A stretch of 64,000 nucleotides of DNA, taken from positions 90,741 through 154,740 of the forward strand of contig NZ_JACIEE010000014.1 in assembly GCF_014196765.1 (NCBI RefSeq). The letters are read 5' to 3'. Every line of letters begins with the position of its first letter. Position 1 is the first letter of the stretch. The position numbers and the translations under genes are program-made. Shown here in pieces: positions 52,318 through 60,835 of the stretch. The DNA comes from Mycoplana azooxidifex. GTDB lineage: Bacteria > Pseudomonadota > Alphaproteobacteria > Rhizobiales > Rhizobiaceae. Under the pieces are notes generated by a model. The model ran no database searches. It saw nothing but the letters and a program-made list of their open reading frames with translations, and was not told where the DNA came from.

Positions 52318-52415
52318 TCGAGGCGGAAATCCACTTAACAAAACGCCCGAAACTGTTCAGACAAACCGAGCCACCTCTGTCTTCCCCTCTTTCGCAAGCC
52401 ACGAGAGGATGCCGC

Positions 52416-52745
52416 ATGACAATCATGAAGTGGTTTCGGCGGATCTGGGGCAAGTTCGGCCCGGCCCGGCGCTTGGTTTTTGTTGAGGACACCCTGCCAG
52501 AAGTGATGCCGTTCCGTGACCTTGTCCCGACGCGCGACGACGGCGACGACTGGAGTGTGGGCATGCGCTGTCCGTGCGGCTGCGGCGAGCGGATTGAGCT
52601 CATGATCCTCAGGGGCACCCGCCCGCGGTGGGACATCAGCGTTAACGAAGCGGGGAAGCCGTCCCTCCATCCATCAGTATGGAGAAATTCCGGATGCAGG
52701 TCTCATTTCTGGGTTCGCGAAGGGCGGGTCATTTGGTGCGACTAG
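52416..52745 (+). CDS. DUF6527 family protein
   Basis: 109 residues from ATG 52416 (AGGA 8 nt upstream). The domain has MRCPCGCGERIELMILR, PRWDISVNEAGKPSLHPSVW and NSGCRSHFWVREGRVIWC, with a CxCxC cluster and a later Cys-His pair likely to bind zinc. As I recall, DUF6527 proteins often accompany bacterial ubiquitin-like/E1/E2-type gene sets. No such partner is here: an IS3 element lies on the left and an IS481 element begins at the stop codon. Confidence 0.8.
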   Translation: MTIMKWFRRIWGKFGPARRLVFVEDTLPEVMPFRDLVPTRDDGDDWSVGMRCPCGCGERIELMILRGTRPRWDISVNEAGKPSLHPSVWRNSGCRSHFWVREGRVIWCD

Positions 52746-53698
52746 ATGTGGAGCCTCAACAGGTTGTCCGCGGTTTGGCCGAGGCGACTGATTGGTGGTT
52801 TGGATTTTAGGCTGCTGTGCGGGCGATGCCAATTGTATCGATGCAGCCATACGGGCAGTTCGGCGGCGCGGTGTTGGGACGACGGATAGGCCACGGCGTA
52901 TGCCCACTCCCGGAGTGCGGTCTGAATGAAGCGCTCTGCCTTTCCGTTGGTCTTGGGCGTGTAGGGCCTTGTCGTGACATGCCTGAGCCCGAGCGTGCGG
53001 CAGGCCTTGGCGAAAGCCTTCGAGCGATAACACGAACCGTTGTCGGTCATGACACGGGTGACGGTGACCCCGAGGCTGGCATAGTAGGCCAGGGCGGCTG
53101 CAAGGAAGGCGACGGCGCTTTCCTTGCGATAGTCGGGCAGGATCTGGCTGAAGGCGATGCGCGATGCGTCGTCGATGGCGACATGGACAAACTCCCAGCC
53201 GACGCCGCGGCTGTTGGACTGACCGGTGCGATCGCCGGTGATGCGATGGCCAACCCTTTCAAATCGCCCGAGTTTCTTGATGTCGATGTGGATCATCTCG
53301 CCTGGATGGTCGCGCTCGTATCGTCTGACCGGCTCGGCCGGCTCGATGTCCTTCAGCCGCGACAGGCCAGCGCGCTTCAGGACCCGGCTGACAGTGGCCG
53401 GCGAGACACCGACCTGCCGGGCGATGTGCCGGCCGGTCCAGCGCTGCCGTCGCAAGGCCACGATGCGGTCGGCCACCGCCTGTTCGGCCATCCTTGGCAT
53501 CACCTTGGGCCGCGACGAGCGATCGGTCATGCCGGCGCGCCCTCCAGCTTTGAAGCGCTCGACCCAGCGCGCCACGATCTTCGCCGACACACCATAGGTC
53601 CGCGCAGCATTGGCCTTGGAAAGCCGGCCTGCGATGACCGACAGCGCCATCTCCTCTCGACGCAGCGGCGTCAGACGGGCATTCTGGTGGATGTTCAT
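52742..53698 (-). CDS. IS481-family transposase
   Basis: 318 residues from ATG 53698. N-terminal HTH with AARTYGVSAKIVARWVERFK and VGVSPATVSRVLKRAGL, then the DDE core: Asp in MIHIDIKKLGRF, Asp in VMTDNGSCYRS, Glu in NGKAERFIQTALREWAY. Full length. Its stop codon TAG is supplied by the target site, since the reading frame runs out of the element into the duplicated ACTAGA. Confidence 0.92.
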   Translation of the reverse strand: MNIHQNARLTPLRREEMALSVIAGRLSKANAARTYGVSAKIVARWVERFKAGGRAGMTDRSSRPKVMPRMAEQAVADRIVALRRQRWTGRHIARQVGVSPATVSRVLKRAGLSRLKDIEPAEPVRRYERDHPGEMIHIDIKKLGRFERVGHRITGDRTGQSNSRGVGWEFVHVAIDDASRIAFSQILPDYRKESAVAFLAAALAYYASLGVTVTRVMTDNGSCYRSKAFAKACRTLGLRHVTTRPYTPKTNGKAERFIQTALREWAYAVAYPSSQHRAAELPVWLHRYNWHRPHSSLKSKPPISRLGQTADNLLRLHI

Positions 53699-53781
53699 TC
53701 GGACCCTCCGGTGAGTGCTGAAGCCTGGTAACTCCAGTCTCCCCGGTCCGCTCCGAATGGACAACCTCCTGAAAGCTCACA
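52747..53781 (-). mobile_element. IS481-family insertion sequence with 6-bp target duplication
   Basis: Terminal inverted repeats TGTGGAGCCTCAACAGGTTG at 52747 and the reverse complement of TGTGAGCTTTCAGGAGGTTG ending at 53781. ACTAGA flanks both ends (52741-52746 and 53782-53787), a clear target-site duplication. The element is 1,035 bp and carries one intact transposase gene. It is inserted exactly at the DUF6527 stop codon. Confidence 0.88.
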
Positions 53782-53881
53782 ACTAGAAGGCTGGCGGACA
53801 CTTGCAGCGACCACCGTTGCCGACTCGACGACACGAGCGTATGCGGCATTAGTCGACGTGGCTCGCGCATCAGATCGAAAT

Positions 53882-54565
53882 CTATTCCTCGTCGCCCTCC
53901 GCCGCCCCGACGGATTCCTCCTGCATGCCTTTCCGGCTGAGCAACCCCGCATCCTCAAGCGCCTCGATGTCGGGCAGATCGCGCAACGTCTCCATGCCGA
54001 AGGCGCTGAGGAACTGTTTGGTCGTGACATAGGTGTATGGGGCGCCCGGCGTCGGGCTGCGCGGGCCGGAGGCGAGGAAGTTGGCATTGCGCAGGCTGGC
54101 GATCGTGTCGCGGCTGACCTCCTTGCCGAAGATTTTTGACAGGTCGCCGCGGGTGATCGGCTGGAAATAGGCAATCGCCATCAGCACCGTGGCCTCGAAG
54201 TCGGACAGGGCCGGCGCCGCACTCCGCGTTGACGCCTGCGACGCCCTAATCGGAACGGCGAAACGCGAACGCGTTCGGTGCTGCCAGCCGCCGGCGACAA
54301 AGACGATCTCATAGGGTCGGTCCCGCAATTCCGCGCGTAGGTCGTCGATCAGCAGGTCAATGCTGCAGTCCTTGCCGACGACACGCGCCAGCGTCTCCCG
54401 GCCGACCGGCGCGGCCGCGGCAAAGATCACCGCCTCGACGCGCAACATCCATTCGCGCCAGCGCAGGTCCGGCGGCAGGTCGGCCAGCTCCCGATCCAGA
54501 AGGACTTCGTCCTCCGATGTCGATCTGCGGCCTCGCCGCATGCTGGCAGTGTCCGGCTCACCCAT
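53882..54565 (-). CDS. scpB: ScpB-like segregation/condensation protein
   Basis: 227 residues from ATG 54565 (the open frame extends to 55324 only as antisense of the neighbour). Winged-helix ScpB pattern: WMLRVEAVIFAAAAPVGRET and LSDFEATVLMAIAYFQPITR, then GKEVSRDTIASLRNANFLAS and APYTYVTTKQFLSAFGM. ScpB bridges SMC in chromosome condensation. Plasmid-borne copies paired with DUF1403 and a recombinase are common in rhizobia. Starts 3 bp after the DUF1403 stop. Confidence 0.88.
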   Translation of the reverse strand: MGEPDTASMRRGRRSTSEDEVLLDRELADLPPDLRWREWMLRVEAVIFAAAAPVGRETLARVVGKDCSIDLLIDDLRAELRDRPYEIVFVAGGWQHRTRSRFAVPIRASQASTRSAAPALSDFEATVLMAIAYFQPITRGDLSKIFGKEVSRDTIASLRNANFLASGPRSPTPGAPYTYVTTKQFLSAFGMETLRDLPDIEALEDAGLLSRKGMQEESVGAAEGDEE

Positions 54566-54567
54566 CG

Positions 54568-55521
54568 TCACAGCCCATAGATCCGGAACGAACTGCGGCC
54601 GGACAGTTCGCGCACGGCGCCAAAACCTTCCAGCCGGTCGAACAGCCGGGTCGCCGCCCAGCGCGAGAGATTGCTGCCGGGCGCCGAGGCGGCGACGGCA
54701 TCCTCGTCGAGCAGGGCTTGAATGACGGCGCCAGCGCCCTTCGTGCGAACCTTTGGCGCCGCGCTGCGCAGCGTCTCGGCACGGCGGGCGATGTCGCCAG
54801 CGGTGCGCAGGGCCGTGCCCGTTGCCTCGGTGAGGGCAAGGCAGACGGCCCGGGCAAAGGCCGGCTCGCCCGGCCGCACGCGGCCCCTGCCCCCCAGCGT
54901 CTTGAAGGCCGGCCCATAGCGCTCGGCCATCAACAGCGGCACGGCACAATCCCATTTCAGCTGCGCGGCGATCAGCAGATCGGCTAGCATCCAGGCAAGC
55001 GGCTCGGCATCCGGCCGCACCGCATGGACGGCCGTGACCAGGTCCGCTGCAGCGAACGGCGCGGGCCGGCCGGATTGCAGCGCGTCGTCGGCATGGTCGA
55101 CGGCCGCGGTGAGCCGATCGTCCCAGGCCAGCCCCAATAGATCGGCAAGCTCCGCCACCGCCTTCGAGGAAAAGGCAGGTTTTCGCGTGGCAAGCCTTTT
55201 GAAGGCCAAAAACACCTTTCCGGCCGGGCCGGGATCGTCGCCGGCGGCGGTGAGCAGAACGGCATCGCGCAACGCGGCCTCGTCCTCGTTGCGCCCCATC
55301 AGCCGGACCGCGACGGCGGCACATTTCAGGGCCTGGCGCGCGCGCCAGCAGCCGACCCAGATGGGGGCGGAGCGGACAAGATCGTCGAGCGATTTCAAGG
55401 CGATGCCGGCGGCGAAGGCGGCGGCAAGCGCGTCCGGCTCGCGGCCACGCGGCAGGGTCCAGCCGGGCAAGACGGGGATGAGCGCCGGAGCGGCAACGGG
55501 CGAGTCGACGGGCGAATCCAT
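54568..55521 (-). CDS. DUF1403 family protein
   Basis: 317 residues from ATG 55521 (55527 also possible). [20 protein letters not shown] with [20 protein letters not shown] and a conserved middle, [16 protein letters not shown], then [20 protein letters not shown] are DUF1403 segments. Role unknown; consistently beside scpB on rhizobial replicons, so plausibly a kleisin/ScpA functional substitute (inference). Divergent from the recombinase at 55646. Confidence 0.85.
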   Translation of the reverse strand: MDSPVDSPVAAPALIPVLPGWTLPRGREPDALAAAFAAGIALKSLDDLVRSAPIWVGCWRARQALKCAAVAVRLMGRNEDEAALRDAVLLTAAGDDPGPAGKVFLAFKRLATRKPAFSSKAVAELADLLGLAWDDRLTAAVDHADDALQSGRPAPFAAADLVTAVHAVRPDAEPLAWMLADLLIAAQLKWDCAVPLLMAERYGPAFKTLGGRGRVRPGEPAFARAVCLALTEATGTALRTAGDIARRAETLRSAAPKVRTKGAGAVIQALLDEDAVAASAPGSNLSRWAATRLFDRLEGFGAVRELSGRSSFRIYGL

Positions 55522-55560
55522 GGCCAACAGCTTAGGCCAGATGTGCGGATTACGCCAGCC

Positions 55561-55573
55561 TTATGCGTCATAA
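55561..55573. promoter_or_regulatory. Palindrome in divergent DUF1403/recombinase promoter
   Basis: TTATGCGTCATAA is a perfect 5-bp inverted repeat with a 3-bp centre. A second inverted pair, ATAATGA (55596-55602) and TCATTAT (55633-55639), lies between it and the recombinase start. Together they look like a joint operator. Confidence 0.45.
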
Positions 55574-55645
55574 CCGCACGGCTTGTCTTTCCCTAATAAT
55601 GATGGATAATGTTGCCTTATCGTTCGTTTTCCTCATTATAGAGGA

Positions 55646-56824
55646 ATGGCGCAAATCAGCGAGCAAAACAGCAAAAATCACGTCGAAGAACACGCAGCGC
55701 CGTCTGAGAGCACGGCCGCCGGCGACGATGTTTTCCCCGTACAGCCGCCAGCCGGCATCCCGATGCTGAGCGCCGGTCTCCCCTCCCCGCTTCCGGAGGC
55801 GAGTGCCGGCGTGCCGGCGCACTTGCAGCAGCTCGCCGAGCGCGCCCGCGGTTATGTCGAGGCCGCCAGTTCCGTCAACACCCGCAAGGCCTATGCCGCG
55901 GACTGGAAGCATTTTTCTGCGTGGTGTCGGCGCCAGAATCTTACGCCCCTCCCCCCGGATCCGCATGCCGTCGGCCTCTACATCACCGCCTGTGCCTCCG
56001 GGAGTGCCGTTGGCAGTGCCAGAGGCACGGCTGCGCGCGGCGCCAAGCCGAACACCGTCTCCACCATCGAGCGCCGCCTTTCGGCAATCGGGTGGAACTG
56101 TGCCCAACGGGGCCAACCGCTGGACCGCAAGGACCGCGCCATCGCCACCGTGCTGGCCGGCATCCGCAACACCCACGCCGCCCCGCCGCGGCAGAAGGAG
56201 GCGATCCTGCCGGAAGACCTGATTGCCATGCTGGAGACGCTGGACAGGGGAAGCCTGCGCGGCATCCGTGACCGGGCGATGCTGCTGCTGGGTTTTGCCG
56301 GCGGCCTGCGCCGCTCGGAAATCACCGGGCTCGACCTTGGGCGCGACCAAACGGAGGACGGGCGCGGCTGGATCGAGATTCTCGACAAGGGCCTGCTGGT
56401 GACGTTGCGTGGCAAGACCGGCTGGCGCGAGGTTGAGGTCGGCCGCGGCTCGTCCGACGCCACCTGCCCGGTCGCGGCGCTGGAAACCTGGATCAAGTTC
56501 GCAAAGCTGGCCAAAGGTCCCGTCTTCCGCCGGGTTACCGGCAAAGGCAAAGATGTGGGACCAGATCGGCTCAACGATCAGCAGGTGGCACGCCTCGTCA
56601 AGTCGACGGCCCTGGCCGCCGGTGTTCGTGGTGACCTCAGCGAAGGCGAGCGCGCCCTCAAGTTCTCAGGTCATTCGCTGCGCGCCGGCCTTGCCTCCTC
56701 GGCCGAGGTCGATGAGCGCTATGTCCAGAAGCAGCTTGGCCACGCCAGCGCGGAAATGACCCGCAAGTATCAGCGTCGGCGCGACCACTTCCGGATTAAT
56801 CTCACCAAGGCCTCCGGGCTTTGA
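55646..56824 (+). CDS. Tyrosine site-specific recombinase, type 1
   Basis: 392 residues. N-terminal SAM-like domain (about 60-160, NTRKAYAADWKHFSAWCRRQ). Catalytic domain with Arg in GFAGGLRRSEITGLD, HSLRAGLASSAEV (H-x-x-R), His/Trp-box LGHASAEMTRKYQRR giving His and nucleophile Tyr. GAGGA directly abuts ATG 55646, which is unusual; ATG 55763 would cut into the N-terminal domain. Stands divergent from DUF1403-scpB. Its 3' end is repeated at 57560. Confidence 0.92.
   Translation: MAQISEQNSKNHVEEHAAPSESTAAGDDVFPVQPPAGIPMLSAGLPSPLPEASAGVPAHLQQLAERARGYVEAASSVNTRKAYAADWKHFSAWCRRQNLTPLPPDPHAVGLYITACASGSAVGSARGTAARGAKPNTVSTIERRLSAIGWNCAQRGQPLDRKDRAIATVLAGIRNTHAAPPRQKEAILPEDLIAMLETLDRGSLRGIRDRAMLLLGFAGGLRRSEITGLDLGRDQTEDGRGWIEILDKGLLVTLRGKTGWREVEVGRGSSDATCPVAALETWIKFAKLAKGPVFRRVTGKGKDVGPDRLNDQQVARLVKSTALAAGVRGDLSEGERALKFSGHSLRAGLASSAEVDERYVQKQLGHASAEMTRKYQRRRDHFRINLTKASGL
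56798..56824 (+). repeat. 27-bp repeat at recombinase 3' end, copy 1
   Basis: AATCTCACCAAGGCCTCCGG then GCTTTGA covers the last eight codons and stop of the recombinase gene. It recurs at 57560-57586 with one mismatch, followed in both cases by CCCCTCCCC within 15 bp. Direct repeats of an integrase end can mark a core attachment site or a tandem duplication scar. Confidence 0.75.
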
Positions 56825-56847
56825 TGACCCCTCCCCTGTCCCGGGTG

Positions 56848-57393
56848 TCAGCCGCGGGCTTTGCTCGCATTCGGCTTGAAGTTGATCAGCAGGGATTTCA
56901 GCTCGATTTCGCGAACGCGCCTGGCCGCCTCGCTCGGGCTCACCCAGTCGAAGACGCGTTGTCCTCGCTCTTTGAAATCGGTCCTGATCTCCGTCACTTC
57001 AATCTGAAACAGATCCACGATGCAGAAAGCGACATTGCCGTCAGCAAGTTCTTTCAAGTGGGTATAACGACCCACCGGCTTCTTTTTCTCCCTACCCTGC
57101 ACGCCGGCTTCTTCCCATGCTTCGATGGCTGCCGCTTCGTAGGGCTTCTTGCCCTTCATCGGCCATCCCTTGGGAATGATCCATCGCCGACTTTCGCGGG
57201 AGGTGATCACCAGGACCTCAATCTCAGAACCACCCTCCTTGTAGCGGAAGCATAGAGCGCCGTACTGCTGGCAAAACGCTTTCCCGAACAGCTTGTCGGG
57301 GGTTTGAGCAAGCTGTTGGAGCAGCGTCTGTGATTTGCTTGCCTTGGGCTGACGGTCTCGTTTCGGTGACTTCATCGCGATTGAGGTTGTCAA
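56848..57393 (-). CDS. NUDIX hydrolase
   Basis: 181 residues. The Nudix box region reads IIPKGWPMKGKKPYEAAAIE and AWEEAGV. The EAWEEAGV end is standard; the Arg of the REUxEE core is replaced by Ile (AAAIEAWEE) and the upstream Glu by Lys. YGALCFRYKEGGSEIEVLVI and the later FKERGQRVFDWVSPSEAARR fit the rhizobial diadenosine/diphosphoinositol-polyphosphate group. Cytosolic housecleaning or signalling hydrolase. It lies between the two 27-bp repeats and converges on the recombinase. Confidence 0.85.
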   Translation of the reverse strand: MTTSIAMKSPKRDRQPKASKSQTLLQQLAQTPDKLFGKAFCQQYGALCFRYKEGGSEIEVLVITSRESRRWIIPKGWPMKGKKPYEAAAIEAWEEAGVQGREKKKPVGRYTHLKELADGNVAFCIVDLFQIEVTEIRTDFKERGQRVFDWVSPSEAARRVREIELKSLLINFKPNASKARG

Positions 57394-57812
57394 ATTTCAC
57401 TTTCTATCTCAATTGCCCGCGTTGTTTTATGACACTTTTATGACAGTCATCCACACGGGAGGGTGTGCTGAGTACTGGCGCCTCGATACCGAGGAACAGC
57501 CGGCCAAGCTTTTCGGGGAGTTTGCCTCTCGCCAGCTCCGGCGCGGCGGCGCCTGAGTCAATCTCACCAAGGCATCCGGGCTTTGAAGTGGCCCCTCCCC
57601 GCTCCGTGTGAAAGGGTAAGGTCAAAATCGAGGGCCGAAATTTCAGCTTACGGCTTCAATTGAAATCGGGAAGTAAAAGCCACAGCCAGCGCGAAAAGCC
57701 GGGGCAATCTGGCGAGATCGTAAGGCATTACAATCATGGTAAATGATTTCTTTCAGTTCCTCACTGGATACGGACGGTAGTTTGATTATCTACCATCGAC
57801 AAGGACCACGTA
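57394..57812. other. Intergenic with a small ORF and recombinase-end repeat
   Basis: No family-level gene. A 38-codon ORF (57440-57556, + strand) begins MTVIHTGGCAEYWRLDTEEQ and ends RQLRRGGA; it may be a real small protein or a relic, as it stops 3 bp before the 27-bp repeat. Confidence 0.35.
57560..57586 (+). repeat. 27-bp repeat, copy 2
   Basis: Matches 56798-56824 at 26 of 27 positions (A for C in the middle) but is not in a recombinase reading frame. Spacing between copies is 762 bp. Confidence 0.75.
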
Positions 57813-57826
57813 TCGATAGTGATCGA
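57813..57826. promoter_or_regulatory. Palindrome upstream of toxin-antitoxin operon
   Basis: TCGATAGTGATCGA is a perfect 5-bp inverted repeat with a 4-bp spacer, 92 bp upstream of the antitoxin start. Type II antitoxins usually bind such palindromes to repress their own operon. Confidence 0.4.
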
Positions 57827-57899
57827 ATCTGGTGGTTGACCAGGTTCAGGAACGCTCCTAACTTTAACCGGAAAGCGCGTTCTGCCATCGCGCTACTGA

Positions 57900-58159
<260 letters not shown>

Positions 58160-58160
<1 letters not shown>

Positions 58161-58579
58161 TGTCGTTTGTTGTCGATGCATCGATTGCCGGCGCCTGGCT
58201 GCTGCCGGATGAGGAAAACGAGTTCGCCGCGCAGGTGATGAGCAGAATGGCCGACGAAGACGCGCTGGCGCCCGATCTGCTGCAGCACGAGATGCGAAGC
58301 ATCCTGCTGTCCGCCGAGCGACGGGGGCGGATCGATGGCGATCTCGTCTACACAGCCCTTTCCCGGTTTCGCGGACTGCCCCTTCGACTGGTCTCCCGCA
58401 GTGACGACGTGGAGGTCGTTCGGGTCGCCCGCCGGTATCAGCTGAGCGCCTATGATGCCGCCTATCTGGCGCTGGCGCTACTCGAGAACGCGCCGCTTGC
58501 AACGCTCGACCGGAAGCTCGCCACTGCAGCCCGCGGCGAAAGTGTTCCCATCCTGGGGCCGCTCTCACATGATCAATGA
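58160..58579 (+). CDS. vapC: VapC-type PIN-domain toxin
   Basis: 139 residues. PIN nuclease with acidic residues in SFVVDASIAGAWLLPDEENE (Asp, Glu), DLLQHEMRSILL (Glu) and YDAAYLALALLENAPLATLD (two Asp). VapC toxins cleave tRNA or rRNA unless held by their antitoxin. Its end overlaps the start of the downstream recombinase gene by 11 bp, an unusual extension of a toxin-antitoxin operon. Confidence 0.9.
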
Positions 58580-59735
58580 CCCCGCAGGTCCAGATCCGCT
58601 GATCCTCAAACGCGCCGAAGAACTGGATGCACTCGATGCGATCCTGCCGTACGACCGCCGCGACCAGCTCGCTGCAATCCTGACTGATGATGACGTCGCC
58701 ACCCTGAAGCACCTGGCCAAGGAAGGCATGGGGGCGAACACGTTGCGCGCGCTCGCCTCCGACCTCGCCTATCTCGAGGCCTGGTGTGCATTGGCCACCG
58801 GCACTCCCCTCCCCTGGCCCGCCCCCGAGGCGCTGCTGCTGAAATTCGTCGCCCACCATCTCTGGGATTCCGGCCGTCGCGAAGACGATCCATCGCACGG
58901 GATGCCGGCGGAGGTCGAGATGGGTTTGCGAAGCCAGGGACTGCTGCGCGTCGCCGGGCCGCATGCGCCGGCAACGGTGCGGCGACGACTGACCTCCTGG
59001 TCGATCCTGACGCGCTGGCGCGGGCTCTCCGGCGCCTTCTCAGCCCCGTCGCTGAAGAGCGCGCTGCGGTTGGCCGTCCGCGCCACCGGGCGGCCGCGGC
59101 AACGCAAGAGCACGAGCGCGGTCACCGCCGATGTTCTCGCCAAACTACTCTCCACCTGTGCCGGCGATCGGCTTGTCGACATCCGCGACCGCGCCATTTT
59201 TCTGACCGCCTTCGCCTCCGGCGGCCGCCGGCGTTCCGAAATCGCCAACCTGCGCGTCGAGGATCTGATCGAGGAGGAGGCGGTCCGCGCGGAGCCAGAC
59301 GATCCAGCTTGCCCTCCCCTGCCCTGCCTCGCCATCCGCCTTGGTCGCACCAAGACGACAGGCCCCGAAGATGACGCCCGGTCGCTGATGATCGGCCGGC
59401 CGGTCGAGGCACTCAAACGCTGGCTGGCCGAGGCCCGGATCGAAACCGGCCCGGTGTTCCGCCGCATCGACCAATGGGGCAACGTCGATCACCGTCCACT
59501 GACGCCGCAATCGATCAACCTGATCCTGAAATCACGCTGCGCCAAAGCGGGGCTTGATCCGCAAAAATTCTCCGCCCACGGCCTGCGCTCCGGCTATCTG
59601 ACCGAGGCCGCCAATCGCGGCGTGCCGCTTCCGGAGGCGATGCAGCAATCGCAGCATAGATCGCTGACCCAGGCGGCCGCCTACTACAACAACCCGGACC
59701 GCAGGCGCGGCAGAGCGGCGCGATTGATCATCTGA
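58569..59735 (+). CDS. Tyrosine site-specific recombinase, type 2, coupled to vapC
   Basis: 388 residues from ATG 58569, inside the vapC end. N-terminal domain with LKHLAKEGMGANTLRALASD and LAYLEAWCALATGTPLPWPA; catalytic domain with Arg in AFASGGRRRSEIANLRVEDL, HGLRSGYLTEAANRG (H-x-x-R) and a late QHRSLTQAAAYYNNPDR supplying His/Tyr. It is a different subfamily from 55646. A decayed paralog lies at 61800-62775, also directly after toxin-antitoxin genes. Confidence 0.9.
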   Translation: MINDPAGPDPLILKRAEELDALDAILPYDRRDQLAAILTDDDVATLKHLAKEGMGANTLRALASDLAYLEAWCALATGTPLPWPAPEALLLKFVAHHLWDSGRREDDPSHGMPAEVEMGLRSQGLLRVAGPHAPATVRRRLTSWSILTRWRGLSGAFSAPSLKSALRLAVRATGRPRQRKSTSAVTADVLAKLLSTCAGDRLVDIRDRAIFLTAFASGGRRRSEIANLRVEDLIEEEAVRAEPDDPACPPLPCLAIRLGRTKTTGPEDDARSLMIGRPVEALKRWLAEARIETGPVFRRIDQWGNVDHRPLTPQSINLILKSRCAKAGLDPQKFSAHGLRSGYLTEAANRGVPLPEAMQQSQHRSLTQAAAYYNNPDRRRGRAARLII

Positions 59736-59829
59736 CAAACGGCTGGCAGCGCAAACGCCATACCTGAGCGCGCCAGCTTCACTCTGTCAGCAGCATCTGA
59801 AGACGTTCTGAAAATGCGAGGAAACAAAC

Positions 59830-60039
59830 ATGGAAACAACGACCATCGGCTCGCGGGCCGACTTTGCCCAATGGGCGATCGAACGCGCCGGCGCCATCAT
59901 TGCCGAACAGGGCGGCAATCTGGCAGGCGCGGCGCGCGACGGCGGTAATGACAAGGTCGCTGACGCTGCAAATGCCCTCGGGCAGGCCATCGTCGAGGCG
60001 ATGCTGGAGGTCTTCGACGGACTGATGGCTGAGGACTGA
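59830..60039 (+). CDS. Small hypothetical protein
   Basis: 69 residues, acidic and Ala-rich: METTTIGSRADFAQWAIERA, GAIIAEQGGNLAGAARDGGN, ending MLEVFDGLMAED. Predicted mostly helical. AGGAAA lies close upstream. No known domain. First of a string of small genes on the same strand. Confidence 0.5.
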   Translation: METTTIGSRADFAQWAIERAGAIIAEQGGNLAGAARDGGNDKVADAANALGQAIVEAMLEVFDGLMAED

Positions 60040-60155
60040 ACTCCACCGACCGATAACGCCCTGGCGCGCGCAAGCAGCGCCAAGGGAACGCAACAAGGTC
60101 TTGACTAGTCGCCCTACGAATGAGAACATAAAGGGAACATATCGGAGTTCTCGTT

Positions 60156-60329
60156 ATGGCCAATACCGACAAAGTCATCGCGAATGCCCTCGCCGCGGTC
60201 GCAGCCTCAAAGGCGCTACGTGAGCGCCTCCTTGCCCGTCGTGCCGAGGCGCAGAAGCTCCTGGAAGCGCCGCGTCCCGTCTACGTTTTGCGTAAGGCTG
60301 ACGCTCAACTCCGCTTGCCCCTCCAATGA
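60156..60329 (+). CDS. Small hypothetical protein
   Basis: 57 residues from ATG 60156 (GGAG 8 nt upstream): MANTDKVIANALAAVAASKA then LRERLLARRAEAQKLLEAPR. Charged amphipathic helix. Its stop overlaps the next start (ATGA), evidence for a real coupled pair. Function unknown. Confidence 0.55.
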   Translation: MANTDKVIANALAAVAASKALRERLLARRAEAQKLLEAPRPVYVLRKADAQLRLPLQ

Positions 60330-60541
60330 ACGCCGCTACTTCTGAAGAGCCGCCTCCAATGGACGAGGCGGCCGCGATCCTCGAAATGCATGAGGGCAAC
60401 GCGCTGGAAGCGATCCGAACGCTGCTGGCCGAACGGGATGCGGTGGAAGAGAAGCTTCAGATCGCGGCGATCGCCATGGGACACGGCTTCACCCGTGGCT
60501 GGCGAAACCGCCTGCCCGGCAAGTTCATTGGCGAGGGGTGA
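60326..60541 (+). CDS. Small hypothetical protein
   Basis: 71 residues: MNAATSEEPPPMDEAAAILE, GNALEAIRTLLAERDAVEEK and GHGFTRGWRNRLPG. Helical with a basic C-terminus. The ATGA overlap with the preceding gene supports translation. No family recognised. Confidence 0.6.
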   Translation: MNAATSEEPPPMDEAAAILEMHEGNALEAIRTLLAERDAVEEKLQIAAIAMGHGFTRGWRNRLPGKFIGEG

Positions 60542-60648
60542 ACGTGAATCGTTGTCGGTTTCGGATGTGCCGACGGACTGCTCTCCCGCAAACCAACTCG
60601 ACTCACCGCTTGTTCGATGCTTCGATGGACCGTAGCGAGGAGGATGGG

Positions 60649-60780
60649 ATGGCATACGAGTGGAGTGAGCAACGCGCCAAGCGCGATCGGCTTTGGAAGG
60701 TCACCACCATGTTGGTGGCGACGCTTCTGACGGCAGGAATTCCGACGATGATCGTGCTCGCCGCGATGGCATATCGATGA
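60649..60780 (+). CDS. Small membrane protein
   Basis: 43 residues from ATG 60649 with a good GAGGAGG 5-8 nt upstream: MAYEWSEQRAKRDRLWKVTT followed by one hydrophobic helix LVATLLTAGIPTMIVLAAMA. Charged N-terminus then single helix. The longer frame from 60538 is less likely. Function unknown. Confidence 0.55.
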   Translation: MAYEWSEQRAKRDRLWKVTTMLVATLLTAGIPTMIVLAAMAYR

Positions 60781-60835
60781 TTCGGGGTTAACGACGAGCC
60801 GTCGCGCCGAATTCGCCACGCAGAGACAGCCCAAC

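Larger units (their letters stand above)
51112..52361 (+). mobile_element. IS3-family insertion sequence (orfAB), inactivated
   Basis: About 1.25 kb with imperfect terminal inverted repeats: TCTGAACAG at 51112 and CTGTTCAGA at 52353-52361, plus inner GTGGAATTTCTGCCT matching AGGCGGAAATCCAC. It contains orfA and orfB in the standard overlapping arrangement. OrfB carries a nonsense codon. I found no convincing target-site duplication, so one flank may have been rearranged. Confidence 0.8.

Noticed and set aside
53882..55324. 480-codon frame that would fuse ScpB to a long N-terminal extension
   Set aside because: The extension lies in another frame of the DUF1403 gene on the same strand and has shadow composition; ScpB starts naturally at 54565.
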